From positions 1 through 18,421 of the forward strand of contig CAYLOP010000055.1 of NCBI GenBank assembly GCA_964385305.1: a DNA stretch of 18,421 nt, in the 5' to 3' direction. Source of the DNA: CAYLOP01 sp964385305. Its GTDB lineage: Bacteria; Chloroflexota; Anaerolineae; Anaerolineales; E44-bin32. Both the position numbers and the translations under genes were made by a program. Shown here one piece after another: positions 5,642 to 14,644 of this stretch (its first letter is position 1; every line of letters begins with the position of its first letter). Below the pieces are notes generated by a model. It searched no databases and had not been told where the DNA came from. It saw only the letters and a list, made by a program, of their open reading frames with translations.

Positions 5642-7432
5642 ATGAGCGAGAATGGCCGCAGGATGGTGGAAATCCCAGATAGCCTAACCGTCCGAGAGTT
5701 AGCAGCTCGGATTGAAGCAAGCCCTATCGATGTAATCAAACAGTTGATGGCGAACGGCGTCATGGCCAACATCAACCAGCAAATCGACTTCGATACCGCG
5801 GCGATCGTGATGGAGGAGTTTGGTTTCGAAGCTCGCCAGATGATCACGGCGGAAGCGGAAGATGCTGAAGATGAGATGGTGCTACCAGACTGGCGCCGGC
5901 TGATCGGTGACGAGGATCCGGACAAACTGATTGATCGCCCGCCTGTAGTGACGATGCTGGGGCACGTGGATCATGGTAAGACCACGCTTCTAGATGCGAT
6001 CCGAGAGGCGAATGTTGCGGAGGGCGAGGCCGGTGGTATCACGCAGCATATTGCTGCATATCAGGTTCGTCATAATAATCGTTTGATTACCTTTCTGGAT
6101 ACACCAGGGCACCAGGCTTTCACCGCCATGCGGGCACGTGGAGCTCAGGGTGCGGATATTGCTGTTCTGGTGGTTGCTGCAGATGATGGCGTGATGCCAC
6201 AGACTCGAGAAGCGCTTGCCCACGCACGCGCAGCGCGTGTGCCCATTCTCGTCGCTTTGAATAAGATCGACCGGACCAATGCGAACATCGATAGGGTCAA
6301 GCAGGAGCTATCCGATATTGGATTGCAGGCGGACGATTGGGAAGGCGACACGATGGTTGTGCCTGTTTCCGCGAAGATGCGAGAGGGTATCGAAGATTTG
6401 CTGGAAGCGATCTTGCTTGTGACCGATTCGACTGAAATCAAAGCCAATCCCGATGGCAGGGTCCTTGGAACGGTCATTGAGGGGGAATTGGATAAATCCA
6501 AGGGTGTTATCTCCACCTTGCTCGTGCAAAATGGCACCCTGCGCGTAGGGGATGTTGTAATCGTGGGAACCGCACACGGTCGTGTGCGAGCGATGTTTGA
6601 CTATCAAGGCAATCCCGTTGAAGAAGCCAAACCTTCAACACCCGTCTCGGTCTTGGGTTTGTCGGATGTCCCTATGGCGGGCGAACTGTTCACGATCGTA
6701 GAATCGGAACGTGAGGCGCGCGCGCTTGCCGATGAGCGCAAGCTGCAAGCGCAACAGAAGCGCGCCAAGCCAAGAGTGACCTCACTGGAGAATATCTTTG
6801 ATGCTATCCAAGAGGGAGAGATACAGGAATTACGCCTTGTCATTAAAGCAGATGTGCAAGGGTCACTCGAGCCCATCACGACATCGCTTGAGGAACTTAA
6901 AACAGGCGACATCAAGGTCCTTGTGTTGCATGCTGAAACAGGCAACATTACAGAAAACGATGTAATGCTGGCTGCCGCTTCAGAGGCGATTGTGATTGGA
7001 TTTAATGTCACGACTGACCAGGCTGCGCGGCGTATTGCTGAGGCAGAGGGCGTGGACATTCGGATATACGACATCATCTATCGCCTTATAGAGGACGTTG
7101 AGAAAGCCTTGAAAGGCATGTTGGAACCGGAAATCAAGCGCGTTGTCTTAGGTAAGGCAGAGGTTCGCGCCACTTTCCGCGTCCCGAAGTTAGGGAAGAT
7201 TGCCGGATGTATGGTGTTAAAAGGTGAGCTCCGCCGTAATAGTTCTGTACGCGTGTTGAGGGCTGAGGAAGAAATCTTTAACGGGTCGATCAACTCCCTG
7301 AAGCATTTGAAGGACGATGTGCGGGAAATCCGGGAGGGCTTTGAGTGTGGTGTGGGATTGAAGGGGTTCAGTGATTTTGAAGTTGGGGATACCCTCGAAT
7401 GTTACATCGAGGAGACGGTTGCGGTTGAGTAG
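5642..7432 (+). CDS. infB: Translation initiation factor IF-2
   Basis: A GTPase that positions fMet-tRNA on the 30S subunit and drives subunit joining. It has an IF2_N domain (~8-62), then the G domain with GHVDHGKTT (107-115), DTPGH (153-157) and NKID (207-210), then beta-barrel domain II, domain III and the C-terminal fMet-tRNA-binding domain (KLGKIAGCMVLKGELRR region). At 596 residues it is a short form: the long low-complexity N-terminal extension of E. coli IF2 is missing and only one IF2_N module remains. ATG at 5642 has a strong GGAGGTG (5631-5637). Confidence 0.97.
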   Translation: MSENGRRMVEIPDSLTVRELAARIEASPIDVIKQLMANGVMANINQQIDFDTAAIVMEEFGFEARQMITAEAEDAEDEMVLPDWRRLIGDEDPDKLIDRPPVVTMLGHVDHGKTTLLDAIREANVAEGEAGGITQHIAAYQVRHNNRLITFLDTPGHQAFTAMRARGAQGADIAVLVVAADDGVMPQTREALAHARAARVPILVALNKIDRTNANIDRVKQELSDIGLQADDWEGDTMVVPVSAKMREGIEDLLEAILLVTDSTEIKANPDGRVLGTVIEGELDKSKGVISTLLVQNGTLRVGDVVIVGTAHGRVRAMFDYQGNPVEEAKPSTPVSVLGLSDVPMAGELFTIVESEREARALADERKLQAQQKRAKPRVTSLENIFDAIQEGEIQELRLVIKADVQGSLEPITTSLEELKTGDIKVLVLHAETGNITENDVMLAAASEAIVIGFNVTTDQAARRIAEAEGVDIRIYDIIYRLIEDVEKALKGMLEPEIKRVVLGKAEVRATFRVPKLGKIAGCMVLKGELRRNSSVRVLRAEEEIFNGSINSLKHLKDDVREIREGFECGVGLKGFSDFEVGDTLECYIEETVAVE

Positions 7433-7440
7433 AGAATCAC

Positions 7441-7818
7441 ATGACTAGTCAGGCACGTGCAAAGCGGTTAGGCGATCGAATCCGAGAAGAATTGGCAGAT
7501 TTAATCCACCGCGAAGTCGCAGACCCCCGGCTCCGTTTGGTGACGGTCACGGATGTTGATGTCGATCGCGAGTTGGCCTTCGCGACCATATACGTTGTGG
7601 CTACAGGACCTGACGAGCGCAGCGATGAGGTCTTGACCGCGCTCGAGGGAGCCAAGGGTTTCCTCCGTAGTGAGCTGGTTCATCGGATTCACCTACGTAG
7701 CTTTCCTCAACTTCGTTTTCGATGGGATTATACGGAGGCGCGAGGCGCACGCATCGACGAATTGTTGGACATGCTGGATAGTGCGAAAGGAGGCAATACG
7801 GAAAACAGTGAGGGGTGA
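7441..7818 (+). CDS. rbfA: 30S ribosome-binding factor A
   Basis: RbfA is a small KH-fold protein that binds immature 30S subunits and helps mature the 16S rRNA 5' region. The 125-residue product shows the usual pattern: an N-terminal helix ending in REVADPRL, the strand AFATIYVV, the GFLRSELVHRIHLR helix and PQLRFRWDYTEARGARIDELL. It starts 8 nt after the infB stop with no obvious Shine-Dalgarno, so it is probably translated by coupling to infB. Its last 11 bases overlap the next gene. Confidence 0.95.
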   Translation: MTSQARAKRLGDRIREELADLIHREVADPRLRLVTVTDVDVDRELAFATIYVVATGPDERSDEVLTALEGAKGFLRSELVHRIHLRSFPQLRFRWDYTEARGARIDELLDMLDSAKGGNTENSEG

Positions 7819-8779
7819 GACCGAACGTTTGCGTGGGTTACTGCAAGATGCGCAGACTATCGCGATCGTGGGTCACACACGCCCCGACGGAGATGCCGTT
7901 GGTTCAGTACTGGCTCTCGCACACGGCATCCGTAAAAGCGGAAAAGAAGTAGTGCCCATTCTCGCCGATGGCGTACCCAATCGCTTTCTCTTTCTGCCAG
8001 GTGTAGAGAGTATCGTGCGGGAGATCCCGGCCGCTATTGATCTTCTGATTGCGGTGGATTGTTCCGACCTAGAACGCATCGGTATCTCGCCCGAGAACAT
8101 GCCTAGAGAACCGGATGTCAATATCGATCATCATCCAACGAATACACGCTTTGCAGCTGTCAATCTGGTAGAACCCGATACTGCAGCTACAGCAGAGCTT
8201 CTCTACGATCTATGGTCGCCATTGCAGTTATCAATGGATGAAGCTATCGCTACGAATCTGTTGACCGGTCTTATTACGGATACCATTGGTTTCCGGACGC
8301 CCAACGTGACGGCGAAAGTGTTGCACGTTGCTGCGGCGCTTGTGGATGCCGGCGCATCCTTGGCAGAAATCTATGAGCGCTCACTCCATCGGCGAAGCTA
8401 TATCGAAGCTCGCTATTGGGGATGCGGTTTGTCACGCTTGGAGCAGGCTGATGGCCTGATATGGACCAGCCTTACACTCGAAGACCGCGCACGCGTGGGC
8501 TATCATGAGCTAGACGATGCCGATCTGATCAACCTGCTGACGACTATCGCGGATGCCAAAGTTACCCTGATTTTTGTGGAGCAGCCCAACGGTAGAGTCA
8601 AGGTGAGTTGGCGTTCGATCAAAGGTTTGAGCGTGGCAGGTTTGGCCGAATCTTTTGGCGGCGGGGGGCACCATCAAGCATCCGGGGCGATGATCCAGGG
8701 CACATTAAAGACAGTAAAAGTACAGGTATTAGCATCCACGCAAGCGCTCGTAAATGATCACTTGGAGACCGGGAAATGA
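7808..8779 (+). CDS. nrnA: DHH-family phosphoesterase, NrnA-like (oligoribonuclease / pAp phosphatase)
   Basis: Members of this family degrade 2-5-nt RNA and dephosphorylate pAp using a two-metal site. The motifs are all present: GHTRPDGDAVGS (22-33), AVDCSD, DHH (107-109), GLITDTIGF and, in the DHHA1 domain, GGGGHHQASG starting at 284. The frame is open upstream to 7670, but that stretch overlaps rbfA and looks non-coding. I chose GTG 7808, with AGGAGG at 7788-7793 (14-nt spacing, somewhat long) and a resulting 323-residue protein of typical NrnA length. TTG 7829 is an alternative. The gene overlaps rbfA by 11 bp and truB by 4 bp (ATGA). Confidence 0.9.
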   Translation: MRGETERLRGLLQDAQTIAIVGHTRPDGDAVGSVLALAHGIRKSGKEVVPILADGVPNRFLFLPGVESIVREIPAAIDLLIAVDCSDLERIGISPENMPREPDVNIDHHPTNTRFAAVNLVEPDTAATAELLYDLWSPLQLSMDEAIATNLLTGLITDTIGFRTPNVTAKVLHVAAALVDAGASLAEIYERSLHRRSYIEARYWGCGLSRLEQADGLIWTSLTLEDRARVGYHELDDADLINLLTTIADAKVTLIFVEQPNGRVKVSWRSIKGLSVAGLAESFGGGGHHQASGAMIQGTLKTVKVQVLASTQALVNDHLETGK

Positions 8780-9657
8780 AGGTATATGGATTGCTTATTG
8801 TGGATAAACCTGTAGGGCCTACCTCCCATAAAATCGTCAATCTTGTGCGACGGGGAATAGGGATTCGCAAAGTAGGGCATGCGGGTACGTTGGATCCGCG
8901 CGCTTCGGGGGTGCTTGTACTTTGCTTGGGGCCGGCGACGAGGCTCAGCGAATATCTTTCGACATCTTCTAAACGCTATGAAGCTGTTGTCCGTTTTGGA
9001 AAATCTACGCAGACCTATGATGCGGAGGGACCTGTGCTGCGTGAAACGGGCTCTGCACCTACTTTGGATGAAATTGAGGCTGTTCTGCCTGAATTTCGCG
9101 GCCAAATTGAACAAATACCTCCGCCGTTTAGCGCAATCAAGGTGCGCGGTAAGAAAGCCTATGAACTCGCGCGATCTGGTAAGCAGGTCGACTTGGAGTC
9201 AAGAACGGTGACGATCCACAGGCTTGAGGTCCTGGATTATCGAGCGCCAGATCTTCTCTTAGACGTGGAATGCACGGCCGGAACCTACATTCGCTCATTG
9301 GCGCACAACCTGGGAGAGCGGTTAAAGTCAGGAGCTCATCTGGCGAATCTAAGACGGACCAAAGCAGGTCCCTTTACGCTGGAAGATGCCATTCCGTTGC
9401 CAAAGATTGAGGTCGGGTTTCTCACCAATAAGTGGGAAAAGTATATTCGACCTGCTGCGGATGCCTTGCCCGATTTCCCCAAGGTCTTGGTGGAGGGAGA
9501 GGATCTGGAGAAGATCCGTTTCGGACATCGGATCGAAGCGGAAGCGCCTGCTAGCGGGATCGCGAGAGCCATCGATCCGGATGGAGATTTGGTAGCCATC
9601 TTGGAAGCCGTTGAGGATGGCACCCAGTGGCACCCACAAAAGGTATTCATCGGATAG
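8776..9657 (+). CDS. truB: tRNA pseudouridine-55 synthase
   Basis: TruB makes the near-universal pseudouridine in the T-loop of tRNAs. The N-terminal LLIVDKPVGPTSH is followed by GHAGTLDPRASGVL with the catalytic Asp40. Further family motifs are RYEAVVRFG, PPPFSAIKVRGKKAYELAR and GTYIRSLAHNLG. The C-terminal part is a PUA-like domain of about 70 residues. The 293-residue length is normal. The start ATG overlaps the stop of the preceding gene (ATGA), so the two are probably translationally coupled. Confidence 0.96.
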   Translation: MKVYGLLIVDKPVGPTSHKIVNLVRRGIGIRKVGHAGTLDPRASGVLVLCLGPATRLSEYLSTSSKRYEAVVRFGKSTQTYDAEGPVLRETGSAPTLDEIEAVLPEFRGQIEQIPPPFSAIKVRGKKAYELARSGKQVDLESRTVTIHRLEVLDYRAPDLLLDVECTAGTYIRSLAHNLGERLKSGAHLANLRRTKAGPFTLEDAIPLPKIEVGFLTNKWEKYIRPAADALPDFPKVLVEGEDLEKIRFGHRIEAEAPASGIARAIDPDGDLVAILEAVEDGTQWHPQKVFIG

Positions 9658-9665
9658 CGATATCG

Positions 9666-10601
9666 ATGCAGCACGTTCAACAACTCGGACAACTCTCTTT
9701 GGACGGCTGCGGATTGACGATCGGTTCTTTTGATGGCGTGCACCGAGGGCATCAGGAGCTGATCCGTGCGATGGTCGAGGGTGCGCATGCGGCGAATATG
9801 CCAGCTGTTGTCTTGACCTTCTTCCCCCATCCCTCCGTTCTATTACGTGGTAGAAAGCCTGTATTCTATATTACCTCCCCCGATGAAAAGGCGAATTTAC
9901 TTGGCGAGTTGGGTGTGGACTATGTGGTCACCCAACCTTTCAGTCGTAAACTCTCCCAGATTCGTGCAGAAAGTTATTTGGATGAACTTGAAGCGTATTT
10001 GGCGTTTCGTGAATTGTGGATTGGGGAGGATTTCGCTTTGGGATATCAGCGCGAGGGCAACCGTCATTTCCTCAAGGCGGCAAGTGAAAAGCACGGTTTT
10101 AAACTCCACGTCGTCTCCCCCTATAAATTGGGCGGGGAGGTCATCAGCTCAACGCGTGTACGAGAAGCGCTGCGTTCGGGGGATGTTGCCCGAGCGGCCA
10201 CATACCTTGGGCGCAAATTTGCCGTAACTGGGACCGTAGTTCAGGGAGTCGGTAGAGGGAGGACATTGGGCTATCCCACCGCAAATGTCGAAATCTGGGA
10301 AGAAAAAGCCTACCCAGGACCAGGTGTGTATGCATGTTTTGCGGAGATTGGGGGGGAACGCTGGGCGACGGTGACTAATATCGGTGTTCGACCCACGTTC
10401 GAGCAGAAACACGTTTCGCCAACGATCGAAGCGCATCTTCTGGATTTCACTGATGAGCTGTATCAGTGCGAGATCACGCTGACCTTCGTCGATCGTTTGC
10501 GCGATGAGCGACGCTTCAGCAGCCCGGAAGCCTTGCTTGCACAAATTAAGCGGGATATCCAAAGAGCGCGTACGATGCTCGACGAGGAAGCTGGAAGTTG
10601 A
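9666..10601 (+). CDS. ribF: Bifunctional riboflavin kinase / FMN adenylyltransferase
   Basis: RibF converts riboflavin to FMN and FAD. The N-terminal nucleotidyltransferase domain has GSFDGVHRGH (20-29) and ISSTR (160-164); the C-terminal kinase domain has GRTLGYPTAN (to ~207), NIGVRPTF and the closing F-x-S-x-x-x-L-x-x-Q-I pattern. ATG 9666 gives 311 residues, the usual size. An in-frame upstream start at 9627 lies inside truB and adds an unconserved peptide. The gene starts 8 nt after truB with only a weak GGAT as ribosome-binding site. It directly precedes a ThyX-like gene, a family that uses FAD. Confidence 0.95.
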   Translation: MQHVQQLGQLSLDGCGLTIGSFDGVHRGHQELIRAMVEGAHAANMPAVVLTFFPHPSVLLRGRKPVFYITSPDEKANLLGELGVDYVVTQPFSRKLSQIRAESYLDELEAYLAFRELWIGEDFALGYQREGNRHFLKAASEKHGFKLHVVSPYKLGGEVISSTRVREALRSGDVARAATYLGRKFAVTGTVVQGVGRGRTLGYPTANVEIWEEKAYPGPGVYACFAEIGGERWATVTNIGVRPTFEQKHVSPTIEAHLLDFTDELYQCEITLTFVDRLRDERRFSSPEALLAQIKRDIQRARTMLDEEAGS

Positions 10602-10602
10602 G

Positions 10603-12027
10603 ATGATTGAGCGTTTTCCGCGTCGAATTTACCTCTTAAGTCCCAGAGACCTTAGCCCAGAGACGATCGCGGTGACCTTTGCGAAGACCTCCCGATCTCC
10701 TCTATCTTTTCGTGAGATCGCAGATGAACTCACCGAGGATGCGGCAGCTGATTTCCACGAGAAATGGGTCATTGGCTATGGTCATGCTTCGGTGGCAGAA
10801 CATGCTGTGCTTCATATCGCCTTTGAGAATGTGTCACGATTGGCTGTTGAGTGTATTGAGTCGAATCGCCTGGCTTCCTATACAGAAAAATCCACAAGGT
10901 ATCTGCGGTGGGATCCTGAGGGCTTTTACATGCCTCCAGAGGTGATTGGAACACCATGGGAAGAGATCTATCGTACGGCTTGCCGTCGCTTGTTCCATGC
11001 CTATCATGACTCACTTGAACCGGTAAGAAAGGTTATCCAGAAACGGTCACTACGTAGAGCTGGCGAGAGCGACGCACGTTGGGATAGCCGGATACGCTCA
11101 CGTTATGTCGATAACTGCCGTTTTTTGCTTCCCGCAGCATCTCTCGCCAATGTGGGAATGACGGTTAATGCAAGGGCATTGGAACATGCTATTCGTAAAA
11201 TGCTTTCCCATCCATTGGCTGAAGTGCAAGAGATCGGGGCAATGCTGAAAGATGTAGCGCAAGCCGAGGTCCCAACCCTCGTTAAATATGCCGATGCGGT
11301 GCCATACCTCATGAAGGTGCGAGCGGAACTCCTTGAGGCTGCCGCACATGTCCAGCCATCTGAGAAGGTCCATGATCTGCGTCTCATCGATTACGATCTA
11401 AAAGCAGAAGAACGGGTGATCGCTGCGGCGATTTTCGAACGTGGGAATTGCACTTTCCAGGATGCGTTAAGGAATGTGCAGGCATTGCCCAGCGAAGCGC
11501 GGCAGGAGTTGATCGAGACGCTCTTAGGCTCGCTTGACGGTTTCGATGTCCCCTTGCGTGCCTTGGAACATACTGGTTACACCTTCGAGGCCACGCTAGA
11601 CCAAGGCGCCTATTTTGAGTTGAAACGCCATCGTCTTATGACGCAAACCCCTCAGCCGCTAACCACGGAACTCGGATATGCTGTTCCGCGCCTGCTTGAA
11701 GATGCGAATTACGGGGAAGCATATCGAAAGGCTATGGATAGCGCCGCGGAGGCATATGGAACGCTTGTGGCATGGAATCCACATGTGGCCGCGTACGTCG
11801 TTCCAAATGGCTATAACCGACGCATTCTGATGACATTAAACCTTCGTGAGCTCTATCACCTCTGCGAACTCCGCTCCCAACCCAATGCACACTTTTCCAT
11901 AAGAAGGCTAGCGCTCAAGATGGCTGAGATGGTCCGGGAAATTCACCCGACCCTATCGGCGTTCATGCGGCTCCCCGAAGGGGCGGATTGGCGATCGATC
12001 GAAGAAGAATTTTTCACGCAGCTTTAG
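10603..12027 (+). CDS. Tandem-domain ThyX-like (flavin-dependent thymidylate synthase family) protein
   Basis: ThyX makes dTMP from dUMP using FAD, NADPH and methylene-tetrahydrofolate, normally as a homotetramer of ~220-250-residue chains. This 474-residue protein has two ThyX-like halves. Domain 1 (~1-255) has GHASVAEH (60-67) and SNRLASYTEKSTRY (87-100), matching the second half of the RHRxxSxxExSxRY signature but with RH replaced by SN. It also has a TVNARALEH motif. Domain 2 (~270-474) keeps RHR (342-344) but continues MTQTPQP without the S/E/SxRY residues. It also has LNLRELYHLCELR, whose last Arg (424) matches the dUMP-binding region. An active site shared by the two domains is my inference. 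ATG 10603 begins one base after the ribF stop. It could instead be a non-canonical flavoenzyme. Confidence 0.85.
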   Translation: MIERFPRRIYLLSPRDLSPETIAVTFAKTSRSPLSFREIADELTEDAAADFHEKWVIGYGHASVAEHAVLHIAFENVSRLAVECIESNRLASYTEKSTRYLRWDPEGFYMPPEVIGTPWEEIYRTACRRLFHAYHDSLEPVRKVIQKRSLRRAGESDARWDSRIRSRYVDNCRFLLPAASLANVGMTVNARALEHAIRKMLSHPLAEVQEIGAMLKDVAQAEVPTLVKYADAVPYLMKVRAELLEAAAHVQPSEKVHDLRLIDYDLKAEERVIAAAIFERGNCTFQDALRNVQALPSEARQELIETLLGSLDGFDVPLRALEHTGYTFEATLDQGAYFELKRHRLMTQTPQPLTTELGYAVPRLLEDANYGEAYRKAMDSAAEAYGTLVAWNPHVAAYVVPNGYNRRILMTLNLRELYHLCELRSQPNAHFSIRRLALKMAEMVREIHPTLSAFMRLPEGADWRSIEEEFFTQL

Positions 12028-12177
12028 AATTATTCCCTGAAGACATAGAGTTCAAGATAGGAACACCGGCGTTTAATTGCTGCCAGCGCGCGTTTTCAAT
12101 GGTCGGCGGTTCTCGGACTGGCATTCAAGGTTACAAACAAAATGGATGATGTAGATATCCAAGGTTGGCTTGGGGGA

Positions 12178-12858
12178 TTATAGGAGCAAGACGCCTAGTG
12201 CGATCAGGATACCACCACTGAGGCATACCTGGGCAAGGTGGTACGTGATCATCTCCATCAGACGTCCGCCTGGGTGGGGACCGACAAAGCGATTCCATGC
12301 GATAGCTGCATCAGAGATAAAAAACAGTGCCCCTCCAACGGCCGCTGACCAACCGGCTAGCGCTGGCCATGCCGCGCGCAGCAGCGTCGTCGCGGTCGAC
12401 CAAAATGTCAGACTTAGGACCACTGCATAAGCAATAATGGGGACAATCATGGAAGTTCTGTCCTTGGATTTCAGCGCGAGGATAATGCGACGCAGGATCA
12501 CGCCGGCGATGATGACGATCCCAATGGCCAAAAGCAAGGATACCAACCCGAACACGACGCCTTGAAGGTTAAATGCGATGATATATGCGATATGTGCGAT
12601 CAGGAAGGATACCAAGCCCTTTAGGAAATGATCCCCCGGGAGCATAAGCAAAATATCTCCGGCAAGAGAAAAAATGAGTCCCAATCCAAACCACATGCCC
12701 AAGCCTGGAAAGGGCGTAGGCAAAAGGCTAACAAACCAGGCGGTAAGAAACAATAGCGTTGCGGGCTTCGCCAGATATTCGAGCTTCTCGTTGCTTGTGG
12801 AGACAGCAAACCAGTCTGTAACCACGAAAGCAACTGTGATCGCAAATAAAATTGACAT
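12178..12858 (-). CDS. YhhN/TMEM86 family membrane protein (lysoplasmalogenase-like)
   Basis: A 226-residue, very hydrophobic protein with about seven to eight membrane segments. The family's polar signature residues are visible inside the membrane: FSLAGDILLMLP, IAHIAYIIAF, FFISDAAIAWNRF and, near the end, YHLAQ. Characterised members (human TMEM86B, some bacterial YhhN proteins) hydrolyse the vinyl-ether bond of lysoplasmalogen; whether this one does is unknown. ATG 12858 has AAGGAGA (12868-12874) at good spacing. It is convergent with the ThyX-like gene and stands alone, so context gives no clue. Confidence 0.85.
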   Translation of the reverse strand: MSILFAITVAFVVTDWFAVSTSNEKLEYLAKPATLLFLTAWFVSLLPTPFPGLGMWFGLGLIFSLAGDILLMLPGDHFLKGLVSFLIAHIAYIIAFNLQGVVFGLVSLLLAIGIVIIAGVILRRIILALKSKDRTSMIVPIIAYAVVLSLTFWSTATTLLRAAWPALAGWSAAVGGALFFISDAAIAWNRFVGPHPGGRLMEMITYHLAQVCLSGGILIALGVLLL

Positions 12859-13220
12859 GCGGGATCATCTCCTTTGATTCTGGAAGTGCGTTTCTGATCG
12901 TTCCACGGCCCAAATACAACTTGAGTGTTTTGGCATTATTTTAAATAGAAAAACAATGCGGAGGACCAGAGAAAAAGTCCTTCTAAGAATTCAAAATCGG
13001 TGCTCGCGGTTATACGGATCATGGACATCCGCCCGTCGATTCGTGAGTTCCAAAGCGTTTCATAGGAAGTTATGCTGTATGAAAAGGGCATGCCCCTGTT
13101 TGCGCTCTCCATTGTTGGATCTGTGGCCAGCCAATCGCATAGTGCGTTGGGAACATGATGTCAAGTGGGCGACGTTTAGACCTTCTGAGGCCCGTTCTCG
13201 CCAGCGCAGAAGTCTCATTC
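12859..13220. other. 362-bp intergenic region, no convincing gene
   Basis: It lies upstream of the yhhN-like gene and downstream of purB. A 91-codon plus-strand frame from ATG 12956 lacks a ribosome-binding site and has a composition unlike real proteins. Another plus frame reads like protein in two short pieces (MDIRPSIREFQSVS, then LYEKGMPLFALSIVGSVASQS) broken by stops, which could be a decayed gene, but I cannot identify it. A 10-bp palindrome GGGCATGCCC lies at 13086-13095. An inverted repeat GACCTTCTG / CAGAAGTC (13179-13187 / 13207-13214) just beyond the purB stop could be a hairpin, but it has no T tract. Confidence 0.4.
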
Positions 13221-14615
13221 CTATTCTGTAGAAATTTGCAAACGTTCTTGTATCCGTGCCACGATGGCACGGGCACCTTCGGGTGCTAGGCCGGTATAGG
13301 AGCTCGCGTCAAGCAACTCTCGGATGCGCGCAGGCTGGATGTGGTGGAGCAATGCGGTATCAGCAGCTAATGCATCCACGAGGAGATTGGGCTTGTCGTC
13401 TTCTATCGACTCCCAGGCGTTCATACTGTGTTGACGTAAGCGTTCGTGCATTTCTTGTCGATCTGCACCAGCAAGCACAAGTGCTGTAAGGAGGCGCTCG
13501 ATGACGGAGAAAGGTCCGAACGATCTCATTTGTTCCTCACAGCCTTTCTTGTCCACCTCCAAACCATCGATCATCTCGAAAGTGGTTTTCAGCATCTCGT
13601 CACAGGCTAGGAACGTTTCAGGGATGAGCCGGCGTCGGTTTGCCGAGTCGTCGAGTGTGCGTTCAAGAAGGTTGACGGCTGCGTTTTGCCACGCCACGCC
13701 AACACCGGCGCCGACCTGGCGAGCAAGCGAGCAGATTTTTTCAGCTTTGACCGGATTGCGCTTAAAGGGCATAGCGCTTGAGCCCACTTGCTGCTCGCTG
13801 AAGTGTTCTGCTGCGGTGCGGAATCCGGGTGATTGCATCAACCGCATATCAAAGGCAAATTTATGTAAAGATGCTGCCAAGCCCGCCAAACCGCTTATGA
13901 GGATGTAGTCCTGGATGCGAGGGTAGGTTTGTGTTGCTACAGGGAAAGCTTCGAGTCCCAGGGCTTGCATCGCTGTGGCCTCAAGCGCTTGAGGTGTGAT
14001 GGGTGAGTCAGCCAGCATATCGAGGAAAGGTGCAGAAGTTCCAACGGCACCTTTGATGCCCTTACCACGTAATTCATGATGTAGATGAACAAGGATATCA
14101 AAGTGGGATAACAGGTCTTGCGCATACCCGCTAAATCGATAACCAAGCGTTGTTGGAAGTGCAGGCTGCAAGTGTGTGAAGCCCATTACCGTGAGGTCGG
14201 CTGTATCCTCGATGAGGCTGGCGAGCTGAATCAAGATGGCTCTGAGTTTGGTAAGCAAGATTGCAAGCGCTGCTTTTTGTCGTACAACATCGGCGTTATC
14301 CGTCACGTCGGCGGAAGTTAATCCCCAATGGATGACACCACCCGCGGTCGGGCATTGCTCGGCAAAAGTCTTCAATTCAGCCATGAGATCGTGGCCGATC
14401 TCCGCCTCGATCTCGGTAGCCCGCTTGATGTCGATGTCTTTGGCATGTGCCTTTATCTCATCGATCTGCTCCGGAGAGATGAGTCCGGCAGCGGCTTGCG
14501 CCTCCGCTACTGCGACCCAGATCCGCCGGTAAGCGCGTCGTTTGGCCGTTTCAGACCACAACGCGCGCATTTCGTCGGAGCCATAACGGATTGTGTAAGG
14601 GGATTGATATGTCAT
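13221..14615 (-). CDS. purB: Adenylosuccinate lyase
   Basis: PurB catalyses two fumarate-releasing steps in purine synthesis: SAICAR to AICAR, and adenylosuccinate to AMP. The fumarate-lyase signature GSSAMPFKRNP is at about residues 277-287. Earlier family motifs are GLTSADVTDNADVV (~87) and THLQPALPTT (~140, with the active-site His). The N-terminus (RYGSDEMRALWSE) is PurB-like rather than ArgH- or FumC-like. The 464-residue length is slightly long for the short-form PurB. ATG 14615 follows GAGG (14624-14627) at 8 nt; upstream in-frame starts run into the methyltransferase gene. It is the last gene of an era-methyltransferase-purB cluster. Confidence 0.93.
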   Translation of the reverse strand: MTYQSPYTIRYGSDEMRALWSETAKRRAYRRIWVAVAEAQAAAGLISPEQIDEIKAHAKDIDIKRATEIEAEIGHDLMAELKTFAEQCPTAGGVIHWGLTSADVTDNADVVRQKAALAILLTKLRAILIQLASLIEDTADLTVMGFTHLQPALPTTLGYRFSGYAQDLLSHFDILVHLHHELRGKGIKGAVGTSAPFLDMLADSPITPQALEATAMQALGLEAFPVATQTYPRIQDYILISGLAGLAASLHKFAFDMRLMQSPGFRTAAEHFSEQQVGSSAMPFKRNPVKAEKICSLARQVGAGVGVAWQNAAVNLLERTLDDSANRRRLIPETFLACDEMLKTTFEMIDGLEVDKKGCEEQMRSFGPFSVIERLLTALVLAGADRQEMHERLRQHSMNAWESIEDDKPNLLVDALAADTALLHHIQPARIRELLDASSYTGLAPEGARAIVARIQERLQISTE

Positions 14616-14644
14616 TAGGTCATCCTCGATCGAGGTTTGGCTTG

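Noticed and set aside
5446..5925. 159-codon minus-strand frame across ylxR-infB
   Set aside because: It is antisense to two well-supported genes, has no ribosome-binding site and resembles no family.
7670..7807. N-terminal extension of the DHH phosphoesterase over rbfA
   Set aside because: It is out of frame with rbfA and adds an unconserved peptide; starting at GTG 7808 gives the normal family length.
12028..12177. Terminator between the convergent ThyX-like and yhhN-like genes
   Set aside because: Only a weak 5-bp stem CCAAG/CTTGG (12159-12173) without a T tract is present; not enough for a call.
12956..13231. 91-codon plus-strand frame in the yhhN-purB gap
   Set aside because: No ribosome-binding site, an Arg/Trp/Cys-rich non-protein-like composition, and it runs into the end of purB; noted only as part of an unexplained gap.
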